DNA of 32,594 nt, taken from assembly GCA_947630235.1 (NCBI GenBank), contig CANRGN010000021.1, positions 1-32,594 of the forward strand, written 5' to 3'. The notes beneath the pieces are model-generated. The model was not told the DNA's origin, did not search any database, and was given only the letters and a program-made list of their open reading frames with translations. A program made the position numbers and the translations under genes. This stretch comes from an uncultured Clostridia bacterium. GTDB taxonomy: Bacteria > Bacillota > Clostridia > TANB77 > CAG-508. Below are positions 8,213-15,401 of the stretch, piece after piece (positions within the stretch are counted from its first letter, which is position 1; each line of letters starts with the position of its first letter).

Positions 8213-8643
8213 ATGATTCTTTCTATGTTATGCTATATTGAAAAAGATAAAAAATATTTAATGTTACATAGAACCAAAAAGAAAAATGATATAAATAAAG
8301 ATAAATGGTTAGGAATAGGTGGAAAATTTGAAGATGGAGAAAGACCAGAAGAATGTATAATAAGAGAAGTAAAGGAGGAAACAGGACTTACACTTAATAC
8401 ATATAATTGAGATGTATAGTAACATATATATCAACAAATTTGGAAACAGAATATATGTATGTATTTACTTCTAATGATTTTACAGGAGATATAATTGAAT
8501 GCAATGAGGGCGAATTGCAATGGATTGATAAGAACAAGATTAGCGAATTAAATACTTGGGAAGGAGATAAGATTTTTATAAAAAAAATTATAAATTATAA
8601 TCAAAAGCAAATTATTAATAATTTTACTGAAAAAGAAGAATAA
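8213..8643 (+). pseudogene. Nudix hydrolase (MutT-like), frameshifted
   Basis: MILSMLCYIEKDKKYLMLHR begins at ATG 8213, 12 nt after AGGAG; the in-frame ATG at 8198 overlaps the ribosome site. A complete Nudix box follows: GGKFEDGERPEE then REVKEETGL (G-x5-E-x7-REU-x-EE-x-GU), the Mg-binding loop for nucleoside-diphosphate hydrolysis. After LNTYN the frame hits TGA at 8408. The rest of the fold (RCIVTYISTNLETEYMYVF.., ELQWIDKNKISEL) continues in the frame of 8407-8643. A single indel near 8406 would repair it, so a sequencing error is possible. However, the abutting HAD gene is also broken. Confidence 0.65.
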
Positions 8644-9141
8644 ATAAAATACATATACAATGAAATATTTAATAGTCCAGAATGGACATTGATGGATTTA
8701 GGAAGTATTACTAATGATGAAGCAATAGAAATAATAAATAAAAGAAATGGATTTAAATATGAAAAATTAACGCAAAATTTTTTACGCGAATGGTATAAAA
8801 AACAACCAATAAATAGAGATATTGTAGAATTGGCAAAGAGATTAAAAGAAATAGGATATAATTTATATGTTTCATCAAATATGGCTAATTTAACATATGA
8901 ATATTTTAAAAATGATGAATTTTTTGCTTTATGTACAGGAATTGTTATTTCTGCACATGAGCATATAAAAAAAACAGATGAGAAGATATATAAATTACTT
9001 TTAGAAAGATACAATTTGATATCAGAAGAATGCTTATTTATAGATGATGATTCTGGTAGAAATTATCAAACAGCTAATAGAATTGGTATAAAAGGTAGAA
9101 GAATTATACCAAATCAAGTTGAAGATATCAAAAAATTATAA
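8644..9141 (+). pseudogene. HAD-superfamily hydrolase lacking its N-terminus
   Basis: Homology to HAD subfamily IA runs right up to the Nudix stop codon, in the same frame. IFNSPEWTLMDLGSIT is the cap region, LAKRLKEIGYNLYVSSN is motif II (Ser), HIKKTDEKIYKLLL is motif III (Lys), and CLFIDDDSGRNYQTA is motif IV (Asp pair). The N-terminal strand with the nucleophilic D-x-D is missing, so the enzyme cannot form the phospho-aspartate intermediate. The first ATG is at 8689 without a convincing ribosome site. A deletion apparently joined the end of the Nudix gene to the middle of this gene. Confidence 0.65.
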
Positions 9142-9894
9142 ATAGAATTTGAAGTAAAAATATAAGAGTTTAACTATATTATAAATAGTAGGTATTCTGC
9201 TATAAAAACATCTAACTAATATCTAACCAAAGTAAAAATAATTTACAAAAAAGCCTTAAAATTTGAAAATATTATTATTACTAAAATTAACTAAAAAAGT
9301 ATCAAAATTTGTTAGAATTTCAAGACTTTAAAGTTACTAGGCTAATCACAAAAAATCTCAAAGGATTTTTACATGAACACATGTGGAGTGCTTAGCGTTG
9401 CTAGAGTTAAAGAACAACCTGTAATATCTTAATTTACTAGCTTTAAAGATACGATTATGTTTCATAAAAGAGGTCGATTTGGACTAGAAAAAGTACAAAA
9501 TTCTAAAATTCATGTTAAGGTGGTTTTAGATATGGAGTACGGAAACAAATAAAAATGTTTTAAAAAATTGATGTAAACTTTAATATAAGAGAGATACAAA
9601 GATTATATATCTATGCTCGGCACACCATATAATATGGCTGCATGTTCATGAACATATGAAATTTATAAAAATAAAATATAAAAGTTAAAGAGAATCCTAT
9701 GAAAGTGCCTAAATTTCAGGTGCTTTATTTATATTCTAGGAAAGAATTATGGAGGGAGTTAGAGCTTTATAATTATGATAACAATATACTAAAAAATGAG
9801 CTTGATAATAAGTTATATTAAACAAAATAGTAATATTCCGAAAGAATTTCTGTTTTGAATTACAAGTCTATAGAAAAATTGGTAAAGAGAAAAC
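9142..9894. other. Long gene-free stretch
   Basis: No frame above about 35 codons looks real. A slightly less AT-rich part (about 9375-9550) gives short peptides such as TSFKDTIMFHKRGRFGLEKV and may be old coding DNA, family unknown. AAAGTGCCT/AGGTGCTTT (about 9700-9724) can form a hairpin with two G-U pairs. The last bases lead into a consensus promoter. Confidence 0.4.
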
Positions 9895-9922
9895 TTGACA
9901 AATCAACATAATCTGGTATAAT
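9895..9922 (+). promoter_or_regulatory. Consensus promoter of the Asp-rich-tail gene
   Basis: TTGACA (9895-9900), 16 bp, TATAAT (9917-9922). The ATG at 9995 follows after a leader of about 65 nt carrying TAGGAGGAAA. Confidence 0.75.
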
Positions 9923-9994
9923 TAAGGGGTATTTATAAGAATGCACTTTTTCGTTCGGCAAAAATTTATATTTATTGTTTTAGGAGGAAACACT

Positions 9995-10936
9995 ATGAGT
10001 AAGACATCAGCTAGGAACGAGGTTCAGGTTAGAACTGTTATGGAAGAGTACATTGGCAAAAGAAAGGTAGCGAAAGTTACTGAAGAAATCCTTGAGGTGA
10101 TGCAGAAAGAAAGTAAACACATTCATAACGGAAAAACATTTTACATCCACACAGATGAAGCAGGAGCACTTGTGCTTACAGCGGAGCCTACGATTGAAGA
10201 CCAGGTCAAGCAGGTTTTAACCTCGTGGCTTGAAGAGGATGAGATCGAGGACTGTTTGAAGCAACTTATGGAAGTAAATCTTGTAGATCCAGATGTAGGA
10301 TTTGAAACCATTATGGTTGAAGGTTCTGAAAGTGGATATTACACTATACTGATGAAGCATAAGCCCCAAAATGATCGAGAACAGAAGTTTATGAAAGATC
10401 TTGAAGCAGCTATTAAGGCTAAAGTGAAAAGCTTTAGAGTTCCAGTTAATGACTTGTCGTTTGATATGAATGGCAAGATTCAGTTTGTATCTGGTTTCAA
10501 GCCTGCAGTTGGCTATTCTTATAACGAGTTGGAAAAAATCGCAAATGAAAACGACCTTAGACTTGGAACAAAGGATGAGTACATTCTGTTTTTGGGATGG
10601 CTTATCAACAGCCTGATTAATGAAGGCTGGTCTGAGGATAATTCTTGGAAAGCGGTGTGTTGCGACTCAAGAGAGTTGGGACATTACCTCAATTCAGCAA
10701 GGGCTAAAAGAGATTTTGAGGTTACTGGTTCCAGAAAGATTGCAGGTAAAGCTGATCTTTCAAATGCTTATAAGGTTCTGGCAAGAGATGAAAAAGCCGG
10801 TGGTGTCTGGCTTGCTGGTGGTGATTACCTTGACAATGGTGATGACTGTCCGCTAGCCTATCTTTATCTTGACGACAATTATGATGATGATTACCATGAT
10901 GACGATGACAGCGGTGTTGGTTGGTTTGTGCTTTAA
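9995..10936 (+). CDS. Orphan protein with Asp-rich C-terminal tail
   Basis: A 313-residue soluble protein starting at ATG 9995 (AGGAGG 7 nt upstream). An in-frame ATG at 9941 lies before the ribosome site and is rejected. No signal peptide or membrane segment. The N-terminal half is acidic and helical (EDQVKQVLTSWLEEDEIEDC). The C-terminal half contains FKPAVGYSYNELEKIANEND, LGTKDEYILFLGWLINSLI, ELGHYLNSARAKRDFE, VTGSRKIAGKADLSNAY and VWLAGGDY. A stretch of 13 Asp in about 20 residues follows, then SGVGWFVL at the end. Own promoter and own terminator make it a one-gene unit. It is markedly less AT-rich than its neighbours, pointing to acquisition from elsewhere. I have a faint impression of relatives in phages or small-genome bacteria but assign no function. 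Confidence 0.7.
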   Translation: MSKTSARNEVQVRTVMEEYIGKRKVAKVTEEILEVMQKESKHIHNGKTFYIHTDEAGALVLTAEPTIEDQVKQVLTSWLEEDEIEDCLKQLMEVNLVDPDVGFETIMVEGSESGYYTILMKHKPQNDREQKFMKDLEAAIKAKVKSFRVPVNDLSFDMNGKIQFVSGFKPAVGYSYNELEKIANENDLRLGTKDEYILFLGWLINSLINEGWSEDNSWKAVCCDSRELGHYLNSARAKRDFEVTGSRKIAGKADLSNAYKVLARDEKAGGVWLAGGDYLDNGDDCPLAYLYLDDNYDDDYHDDDDSGVGWFVL

Positions 10937-10968
10937 ATAGTACTGACCACTGATACTGTACCTGAACG

Positions 10969-11000
10969 ATAGAGCTTTCTAATTTAGAGAGCTCTATTTT
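10969..11000 (+). terminator. Intrinsic terminator
   Basis: ATAGAGCT (10969-10976) pairs with AGCTCTAT (10990-10997), the inner TCTAA/TTTAGA extending the stem, followed by TTTTG. It sits 33 nt after the orphan gene's stop. Confidence 0.75.
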
Positions 11001-11089
11001 GTTATAAAGTAATTAGTAAAAGCATTTTTATATAATTAAAATATATAAAAAACATATAGAAGAGGAAATGTGGAATGAATAATTTAGAA

Positions 11090-11116
11090 TAGACAAAAAC
11101 CTCGTCCCGGTGTCTA
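11090..11116. repeat. 27-bp palindrome-ended repeat, single copy
   Basis: The unit begins TAGACAAAAA, contains CGTCCCGG and ends TGTCTA, the ends being inverted copies of each other. It is far richer in G+C than the surrounding DNA. Two more full copies and one partial copy lie at 12428-12522 on the other side of the fusion gene. Confidence 0.7.
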
Positions 11117-11176
11117 TACAAATGTATTAAGAATTATAACAATTGAATATTTATAAAAATAGAAAAGAGGATAAAA

Positions 11177-12430
11177 ATGAAAATATTAGTAACAAGGCAT
11201 GGTCAAACTGATTGGAATGTAGAAAAAAGAATCCAAGGTAGAACTGATATAGAACTAAATAATAAAGGTATTGAACAAGCATATAAAACAAAAGAAAATC
11301 TAAAAAATGAAAAGATAGATTTAATAATTAGCTCACCATTGAAGAGAACAAAACAAACAACAGATATAATCAATATAGATAGAAATATTCCTATTATTTA
11401 TGATAAAAGATTATTAGAAATTTGCTATGGCGAAAATGAAGGAAAACTATATGATGAATTTGATTACGACGGATTTTGGAACATAGTTAATACGCATGAA
11501 TATAAAGAGGCAGAAAATGTAAATAGTTTTATACAAAGAGTACATAATTTTCTAAATGATTTAAAAAATCGTAAAGAAGAAAATATATTAATTGTTACAC
11601 ATAATGGTGTATGTAGAGCAATTAATACATATTTTAATGGCATTCCAGAGAATAAAAATATTATTGAACTAGGAATTAATAATTGTGAGGTAGTTAAATA
11701 TCATACTTTAAAAAATCATGAATATATTGTATATGCACATAGAGGTGCTTCAGCTTATGCTCCAGAAAATACAAAGGTAGCATTTGAAAAAGCAATAGAA
11801 TTAAAATCAAATGGAATAGAACTAGATTTACAAAAAACAAAAGATGGAAAAATAGTTATATTTCATGATGATTATATAGATAAGAAATCAAATGGAACAG
11901 GAAAAATTGAAGAATATACTTATCAAGAACTATTAAAATTAGATTTTGGTAGCTGGTTTAATGCTAAATACAAAAATGAAAAAATAGTTTTATTTGAAGA
12001 TTTTGCAAGAGATTATTTAGGTAAAGATTTAACATTTGCAATTGAACTAAAAGTTTTAGGAATAGAAAAAGAAACATTAGAAATCATAAATAAATATAAA
12101 GTACATAATAACATTTATATAAGTTCATTTTTATATGATGCACTTGAAAATGTTAGAAAGATAGATTCAGATATAAAGTTATCTTGGCTTATTGACGATA
12201 AAATAAGTAAAGAAAATATAGACAAAATATTAAAAATAAATGGAAATCAAATTTGTCCTAAGGCAAATTTAGTATCTAAAGAAGATATAGAAATTGCTAA
12301 TAATAATGGCTTAGGGGTTAGATTATGGAAAATTAATAATGAGGAAATTATGAAAAAAGTATATAAATTAAATATTGAAGGAATGACAGTAAATTTTCCA
12401 GATAAATTAATCAATTTATTAAAAAAATAG
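11177..12430 (+). CDS. Histidine phosphatase - glycerophosphodiester phosphodiesterase fusion
   Basis: A 417-residue cytosolic protein with two enzyme domains. Residues 1 to about 180 are a phosphoglycerate-mutase-like histidine phosphatase: TRHGQTDWN (6-14; His8 phosphorylated), SSPLKRTKQT (about 53-62) and VTHNGV (about 139-144, second catalytic His). Residues 185 to 417 are a GDPD TIM barrel: YAHRGASAYAPENT, GIELDLQKTKDGKIVIFHDD (Glu/Asp metal ligands and His), FAIELK, and a C-terminal NIEGMTVNFPDKL strand. Each domain looks complete. The second would cleave glycerophosphodiesters to glycerol-3-phosphate and an alcohol; the first could act on the resulting phosphate ester (inference). RBS AGAGGATAAAA. 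The TAG stop is the first triplet of a repeat copy, so the repeat may have set the present C-terminus. Confidence 0.8.
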   Translation: MKILVTRHGQTDWNVEKRIQGRTDIELNNKGIEQAYKTKENLKNEKIDLIISSPLKRTKQTTDIINIDRNIPIIYDKRLLEICYGENEGKLYDEFDYDGFWNIVNTHEYKEAENVNSFIQRVHNFLNDLKNRKEENILIVTHNGVCRAINTYFNGIPENKNIIELGINNCEVVKYHTLKNHEYIVYAHRGASAYAPENTKVAFEKAIELKSNGIELDLQKTKDGKIVIFHDDYIDKKSNGTGKIEEYTYQELLKLDFGSWFNAKYKNEKIVLFEDFARDYLGKDLTFAIELKVLGIEKETLEIINKYKVHNNIYISSFLYDALENVRKIDSDIKLSWLIDDKISKENIDKILKINGNQICPKANLVSKEDIEIANNNGLGVRLWKINNEEIMKKVYKLNIEGMTVNFPDKLINLLKK

Positions 12431-12522
12431 ACACTGAGACTGAGTTTTTAGACACTGGGACGGGGTTTTTGTCTAAAAGAAATTTTGGCTTAGAATAGAC
12501 AAAAATCCCGTCCCGGTGTCTA
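12428..12522. repeat. Inverted pair of the 27-bp repeat plus partial copy; probable terminator
   Basis: A degenerate partial copy (12428-12450) is followed by a full copy (12449-12475) and, after 20 nt, an inverted full copy (12496-12522). The last two differ at two sites, both of which become G-U pairs in RNA, so they form a 27-bp stem. TATATTTTTT follows. This would be a strong intrinsic terminator for the upstream fusion gene. The design resembles REP/BIME-type elements. Confidence 0.75.
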
Positions 12523-12636
12523 TATTTTTTAAAGAAATTCAAAAATAACTGATAGAAGTTTTTGGGTATAATTTTAATAGAAGTGAGTTTTGTTAACCAA
12601 AGAATAAAATCAAATTATTAAAAGGGGGAAATTTTT

Positions 12637-13131
12637 ATGAAAAAATCAAGTAAAACTATTTTGGTAATAGTAGCTATTGTGTTGCTTATCGGAATAGTTG
12701 TTGGAACTTATTTTCTGGTAAAAAATAAGCAAGTTACAAATAAAAAAACTAATGAATTAGAAGAGACTTCAATGAATTTATCAAAAGTAGACATGGTAAA
12801 TGAAAATAATAATGAGGTAGAAGATAAATCAAGTAATTTATCTAAAGTAGATATAACAAATGAAAATAACAATGAAACAGAGGAGAAATCAAGTAATAAT
12901 TTATCCAAAGTAGACATAGCAAATGAAAATAACGAAAATACTAATATTGATGTTGAAACTCAAAATAAAGATGATGAAGCACTATATTTTTATAGTAGTG
13001 GGGATATTGCAGCTGCTAAAGGTAATCCAGAATTCCAATATATTCAAGTTATAGAAGAATATCCTAGTGGTGTAAATCCATATGCTGGTAATGGAGTTTT
13101 CTTTTCAGGAGAATATGATAAAGTAAATTAA
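12637..13131 (+). CDS. Small membrane-anchored protein with degenerate internal repeats
   Basis: 164 residues; AAAGGGGG precedes ATG. A short basic start and hydrophobic segment (ILVIVAIVLLIGIVVGTYFLV, about 8-28, shown in part) acts as an N-terminal membrane anchor or uncleaved signal. There is no lipobox Cys. Then come three copies of a 22-23-residue acidic Asn-rich unit built on NLSKVD-[MI]-x-NENN-N-E-x-E-[DE]-KS (about 45-112). The C-terminal part (residues 120-164) is ordered looking: ALYFYSSGDIAAAKGNPEF, YIQVIEEYPSGVNPY and GNGVFFSGEYDKVN. Family unknown; probably exposed outside the cell. TATAAT at 12567-12572 may be its -10. Confidence 0.65.
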   Translation: MKKSSKTILVIVAIVLLIGIVVGTYFLVKNKQVTNKKTNELEETSMNLSKVDMVNENNNEVEDKSSNLSKVDITNENNNETEEKSSNNLSKVDIANENNENTNIDVETQNKDDEALYFYSSGDIAAAKGNPEFQYIQVIEEYPSGVNPYAGNGVFFSGEYDKVN

Positions 13132-13147
13132 ATATAATAAAAGAAAA

Positions 13148-13360
13148 TTGGTTTACAAATATAAAAAGGAAAATCGTATACAAAATAGATATAGATACTT
13201 TTATAAAAATACATATGAACCAAATCTAGCAATAGAGTTAATAAAAAAATTAAAAGATATATATGGAAATGGAATAGATATCTTTATCTGTTTTGAATTA
13301 CAAAATATGATGAAAAAAATGAAAAGGCGGAAAAAATATGTTTTTTTTATGTATATTTGA
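13148..13360 (+). other. Weak 70-codon frame, doubtful gene
   Basis: A TTG-initiated frame, Lys/Tyr-rich, containing YEPNLAIELIKKLKDIYGNG and DIFICFELQNMM. There is no ribosome site at its start. It may be a remnant of a lost gene. No family recognised. Confidence 0.25.
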
Positions 13361-13434
13361 ATTGACTTTACTCTTAATGTTAGTATCGAATATGATTATA
13401 GTATTTGGATATTTCCGTTTTTAGGGGAAAAAGG

Positions 13435-13505
13435 CATTTTACTCTTAAAGTTGGATTTTTGTTTTGGGATTTAAGTAGAAAGTTGATATGATTGAGAGTA
13501 AAATG
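13435..13505. repeat. 11-bp inverted repeat upstream of the PMT gene
   Basis: CATTTTACTCT (13435-13445) and AGAGTAAAATG (13495-13505) are perfect inverted copies 49 nt apart. A third partial copy of the first arm (TTTACTCTTAA) lies near 13366-13376. The interval contains little else before the PMT start at 13562. It could be an operator pair or a leader hairpin. Confidence 0.45.
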
Positions 13506-13561
13506 TCATATGATATTAAATTGATATATTTTAGTGTATTTATATGTTATGGAGAGTTTAA

Positions 13562-15262
13562 ATGAAAATAATAAGAAAAAAGTGGAAAATATTAATTATT
13601 TTAATTATTTATTCTATTGTATCCTTTATAAATCTTGGGGATAAGGCAATTCCAAATAGTTTTAAAACATATGATGCCAATGAAACTTCTATTTTACAAT
13701 TGGATAAAGAAAGTAAGATAAGTAAAATAAAACTTTTTGTTGGTTGCAATTCAGATGATTTTGAAATTTATTTAGATAATGATAAAATTCCAGATTCAAA
13801 ATATTACATTCAGGAAGAATTAAATTACATTTCTGTATTTAAATGGATAGAATGCGATATTAATTCTGAAAATATTTTTAATAATATTTTCATAAAATCC
13901 AAGAATAATCAAAATGATTTAGGTGAAATTGCATTATATGATGAAGAGGGAAAAAAAGTTAATTTAAGGTATTTAAAAGAAAAAGATAAAAAGTTAATAG
14001 ATGAGCAAAATTTGGTACCAGAAGATTGTAGTTATTTAAATAGTACATATTTTGATGAAATTTATTTTACGAGAGCTGGTTATGAGCAAGTAATAGGTAG
14101 AGAGATAAAAGAAAATACACATCCTCCTTTGGGTAAAGATATTATAAGTTTTTCTATTAAGATTTTTGGTTTTAATCCATTTGCATATAGATTATTTCAA
14201 AATCTGGCAGGAATATGTATGATATATGTAATGTATTGTATAGGAATTGTGTTATTTAAAAAAGAACGTTATGGAATTATTTCAGCACTTATAATGAGTT
14301 TAGATGGAATGCACTTTGTTCAAACTAGGATAGGTACAGTAGATAGTTTTTTGGTGTTATTTTCTTTAGTTGCTTTTTTATTTATGTTAAAATACATATT
14401 TTCTCCATTACATGATTTGAATATAAAAAAAGTAAAATATTTATTTTTTTCTGGAGTATTTTTGGGAATGGCAATATCTACAAAGTGGACAGGCTTTTGG
14501 GTTGCTTTAGGATTAGCTATTATATTTATTAGTCAATTTATTTATAAAATAGTTATAAACAAAAGAATTAAATTAGATAATATAAAAACTTTTTTACTTT
14601 GTATTATTTTTTTTATTTTAGTTCCTATATTAATATATATAATTTCTTATATTCCAAATTTTCTTAATCCAGGATGTAGAATAAAAGATTTTAAAACTTT
14701 TTTTGAATATCAAATAAATATGTATAAATATCATGCAAATTTAAATGCAACTCATAGTTTTTCTTCGAAATGGTATACATGGCCATTTTTATATAAACCA
14801 ATATGGTATTATCAAAAAACGTATTATAATTCAATGAAGTCTACTATTTCATGTTTAGGAAATCCAATGATTTGGTGGTGTTCTATTATTTTTGTGATAG
14901 AACAAATTCTATATTGCCTATTAAAGAGAAATCCAAAAGACTTCATACTAATTGTTATGATATTAGCAACTTGGATGCCATATATTTTTATTGGAAGAAT
15001 TATGTTTTTATATCATTATTTTATTACTTTGCCATATGTTATGCTTTCTATAGTTTGGGGAATTGCCAAACTGGAAAGATATTTAAAAAAAATTATGAAT
15101 CAAAGATTAGGAAATGTATTAAAATTGAAAAATTTATTTGTAGGAAGTTTAATTACAGTATTTTTTTGCTGTTTTCTAGTTTATTATCCAATTTATTCTG
15201 GAATGAAAGTAGATACACAATATATTGATAGAACTAAAGTGATGGAATCTTGGATTTATTAA
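13562..15262 (+). CDS. Protein O-mannosyltransferase, GT39 (PMT) family
   Basis: A 566-residue multi-pass membrane protein; GGAGAG precedes ATG. TM1 lies at about 9-25. An outside domain of about 130 residues follows, then the PMT signature: FDEIYFTRAGYE (about 163-174; the D-E pair is the catalytic acid site in this family) and THPPLGKDI (about 185-193). Several helices contain LIMSLDGMHFVQTRIGTVDS and GMAISTKWTGFWVALGLAI, both classic PMT stretches. The C-terminal four-helix region ends YPIYSGMKVDTQYI. PMTs transfer mannose from polyprenyl-phosphate-mannose to Ser/Thr of secreted proteins. The next gene, 140 nt on, encodes a wall-anchored protein with a Ser/Pro-rich stalk, a likely acceptor (inference). 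Its last 74 bp recur at 24077-24150. No frameshift or missing motif seen. Confidence 0.85.
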   Translation: MKIIRKKWKILIILIIYSIVSFINLGDKAIPNSFKTYDANETSILQLDKESKISKIKLFVGCNSDDFEIYLDNDKIPDSKYYIQEELNYISVFKWIECDINSENIFNNIFIKSKNNQNDLGEIALYDEEGKKVNLRYLKEKDKKLIDEQNLVPEDCSYLNSTYFDEIYFTRAGYEQVIGREIKENTHPPLGKDIISFSIKIFGFNPFAYRLFQNLAGICMIYVMYCIGIVLFKKERYGIISALIMSLDGMHFVQTRIGTVDSFLVLFSLVAFLFMLKYIFSPLHDLNIKKVKYLFFSGVFLGMAISTKWTGFWVALGLAIIFISQFIYKIVINKRIKLDNIKTFLLCIIFFILVPILIYIISYIPNFLNPGCRIKDFKTFFEYQINMYKYHANLNATHSFSSKWYTWPFLYKPIWYYQKTYYNSMKSTISCLGNPMIWWCSIIFVIEQILYCLLKRNPKDFILIVMILATWMPYIFIGRIMFLYHYFITLPYVMLSIVWGIAKLERYLKKIMNQRLGNVLKLKNLFVGSLITVFFCCFLVYYPIYSGMKVDTQYIDRTKVMESWIY

Positions 15263-15321
15263 TTATAAAAATATACAAATTTTCTATATAATTGTAAATT
15301 TTTTGTATTTTTTTATTCATA

Positions 15322-15350
15322 TTGATATTTTTTTTAATTATTGCTAAGAT
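15322..15350 (+). promoter_or_regulatory. Promoter of surface protein 1
   Basis: TTGATA (15322-15327), 17 bp, TAAGAT (15345-15350). The region from the -35 through AAACAAAAGAGAGAGGA to the ATG is conserved in front of the paralogues at 18179 and 24704, and from the -10 onward in front of 19879. Spacing from GAGAGG to ATG (about 12 nt) is unusually long and conserved. Confidence 0.7.
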
Positions 15351-15401
15351 GAATTTAAAATAAGTATTTTAAAAAACAAAAGAGAGAGGAAAAAATATAA
15401 A

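Noticed and set aside
8601..9014. 137-codon minus-strand frame
   Set aside because: Antisense to the HAD remnant, whose motifs read clearly on the plus strand.
10800..10936. Diversity-generating-retroelement target at the Asp-rich tail
   Set aside because: No template repeat or reverse transcriptase in the window, and the variable-looking codons are GAY rather than the adenine-mutated AAY pattern.
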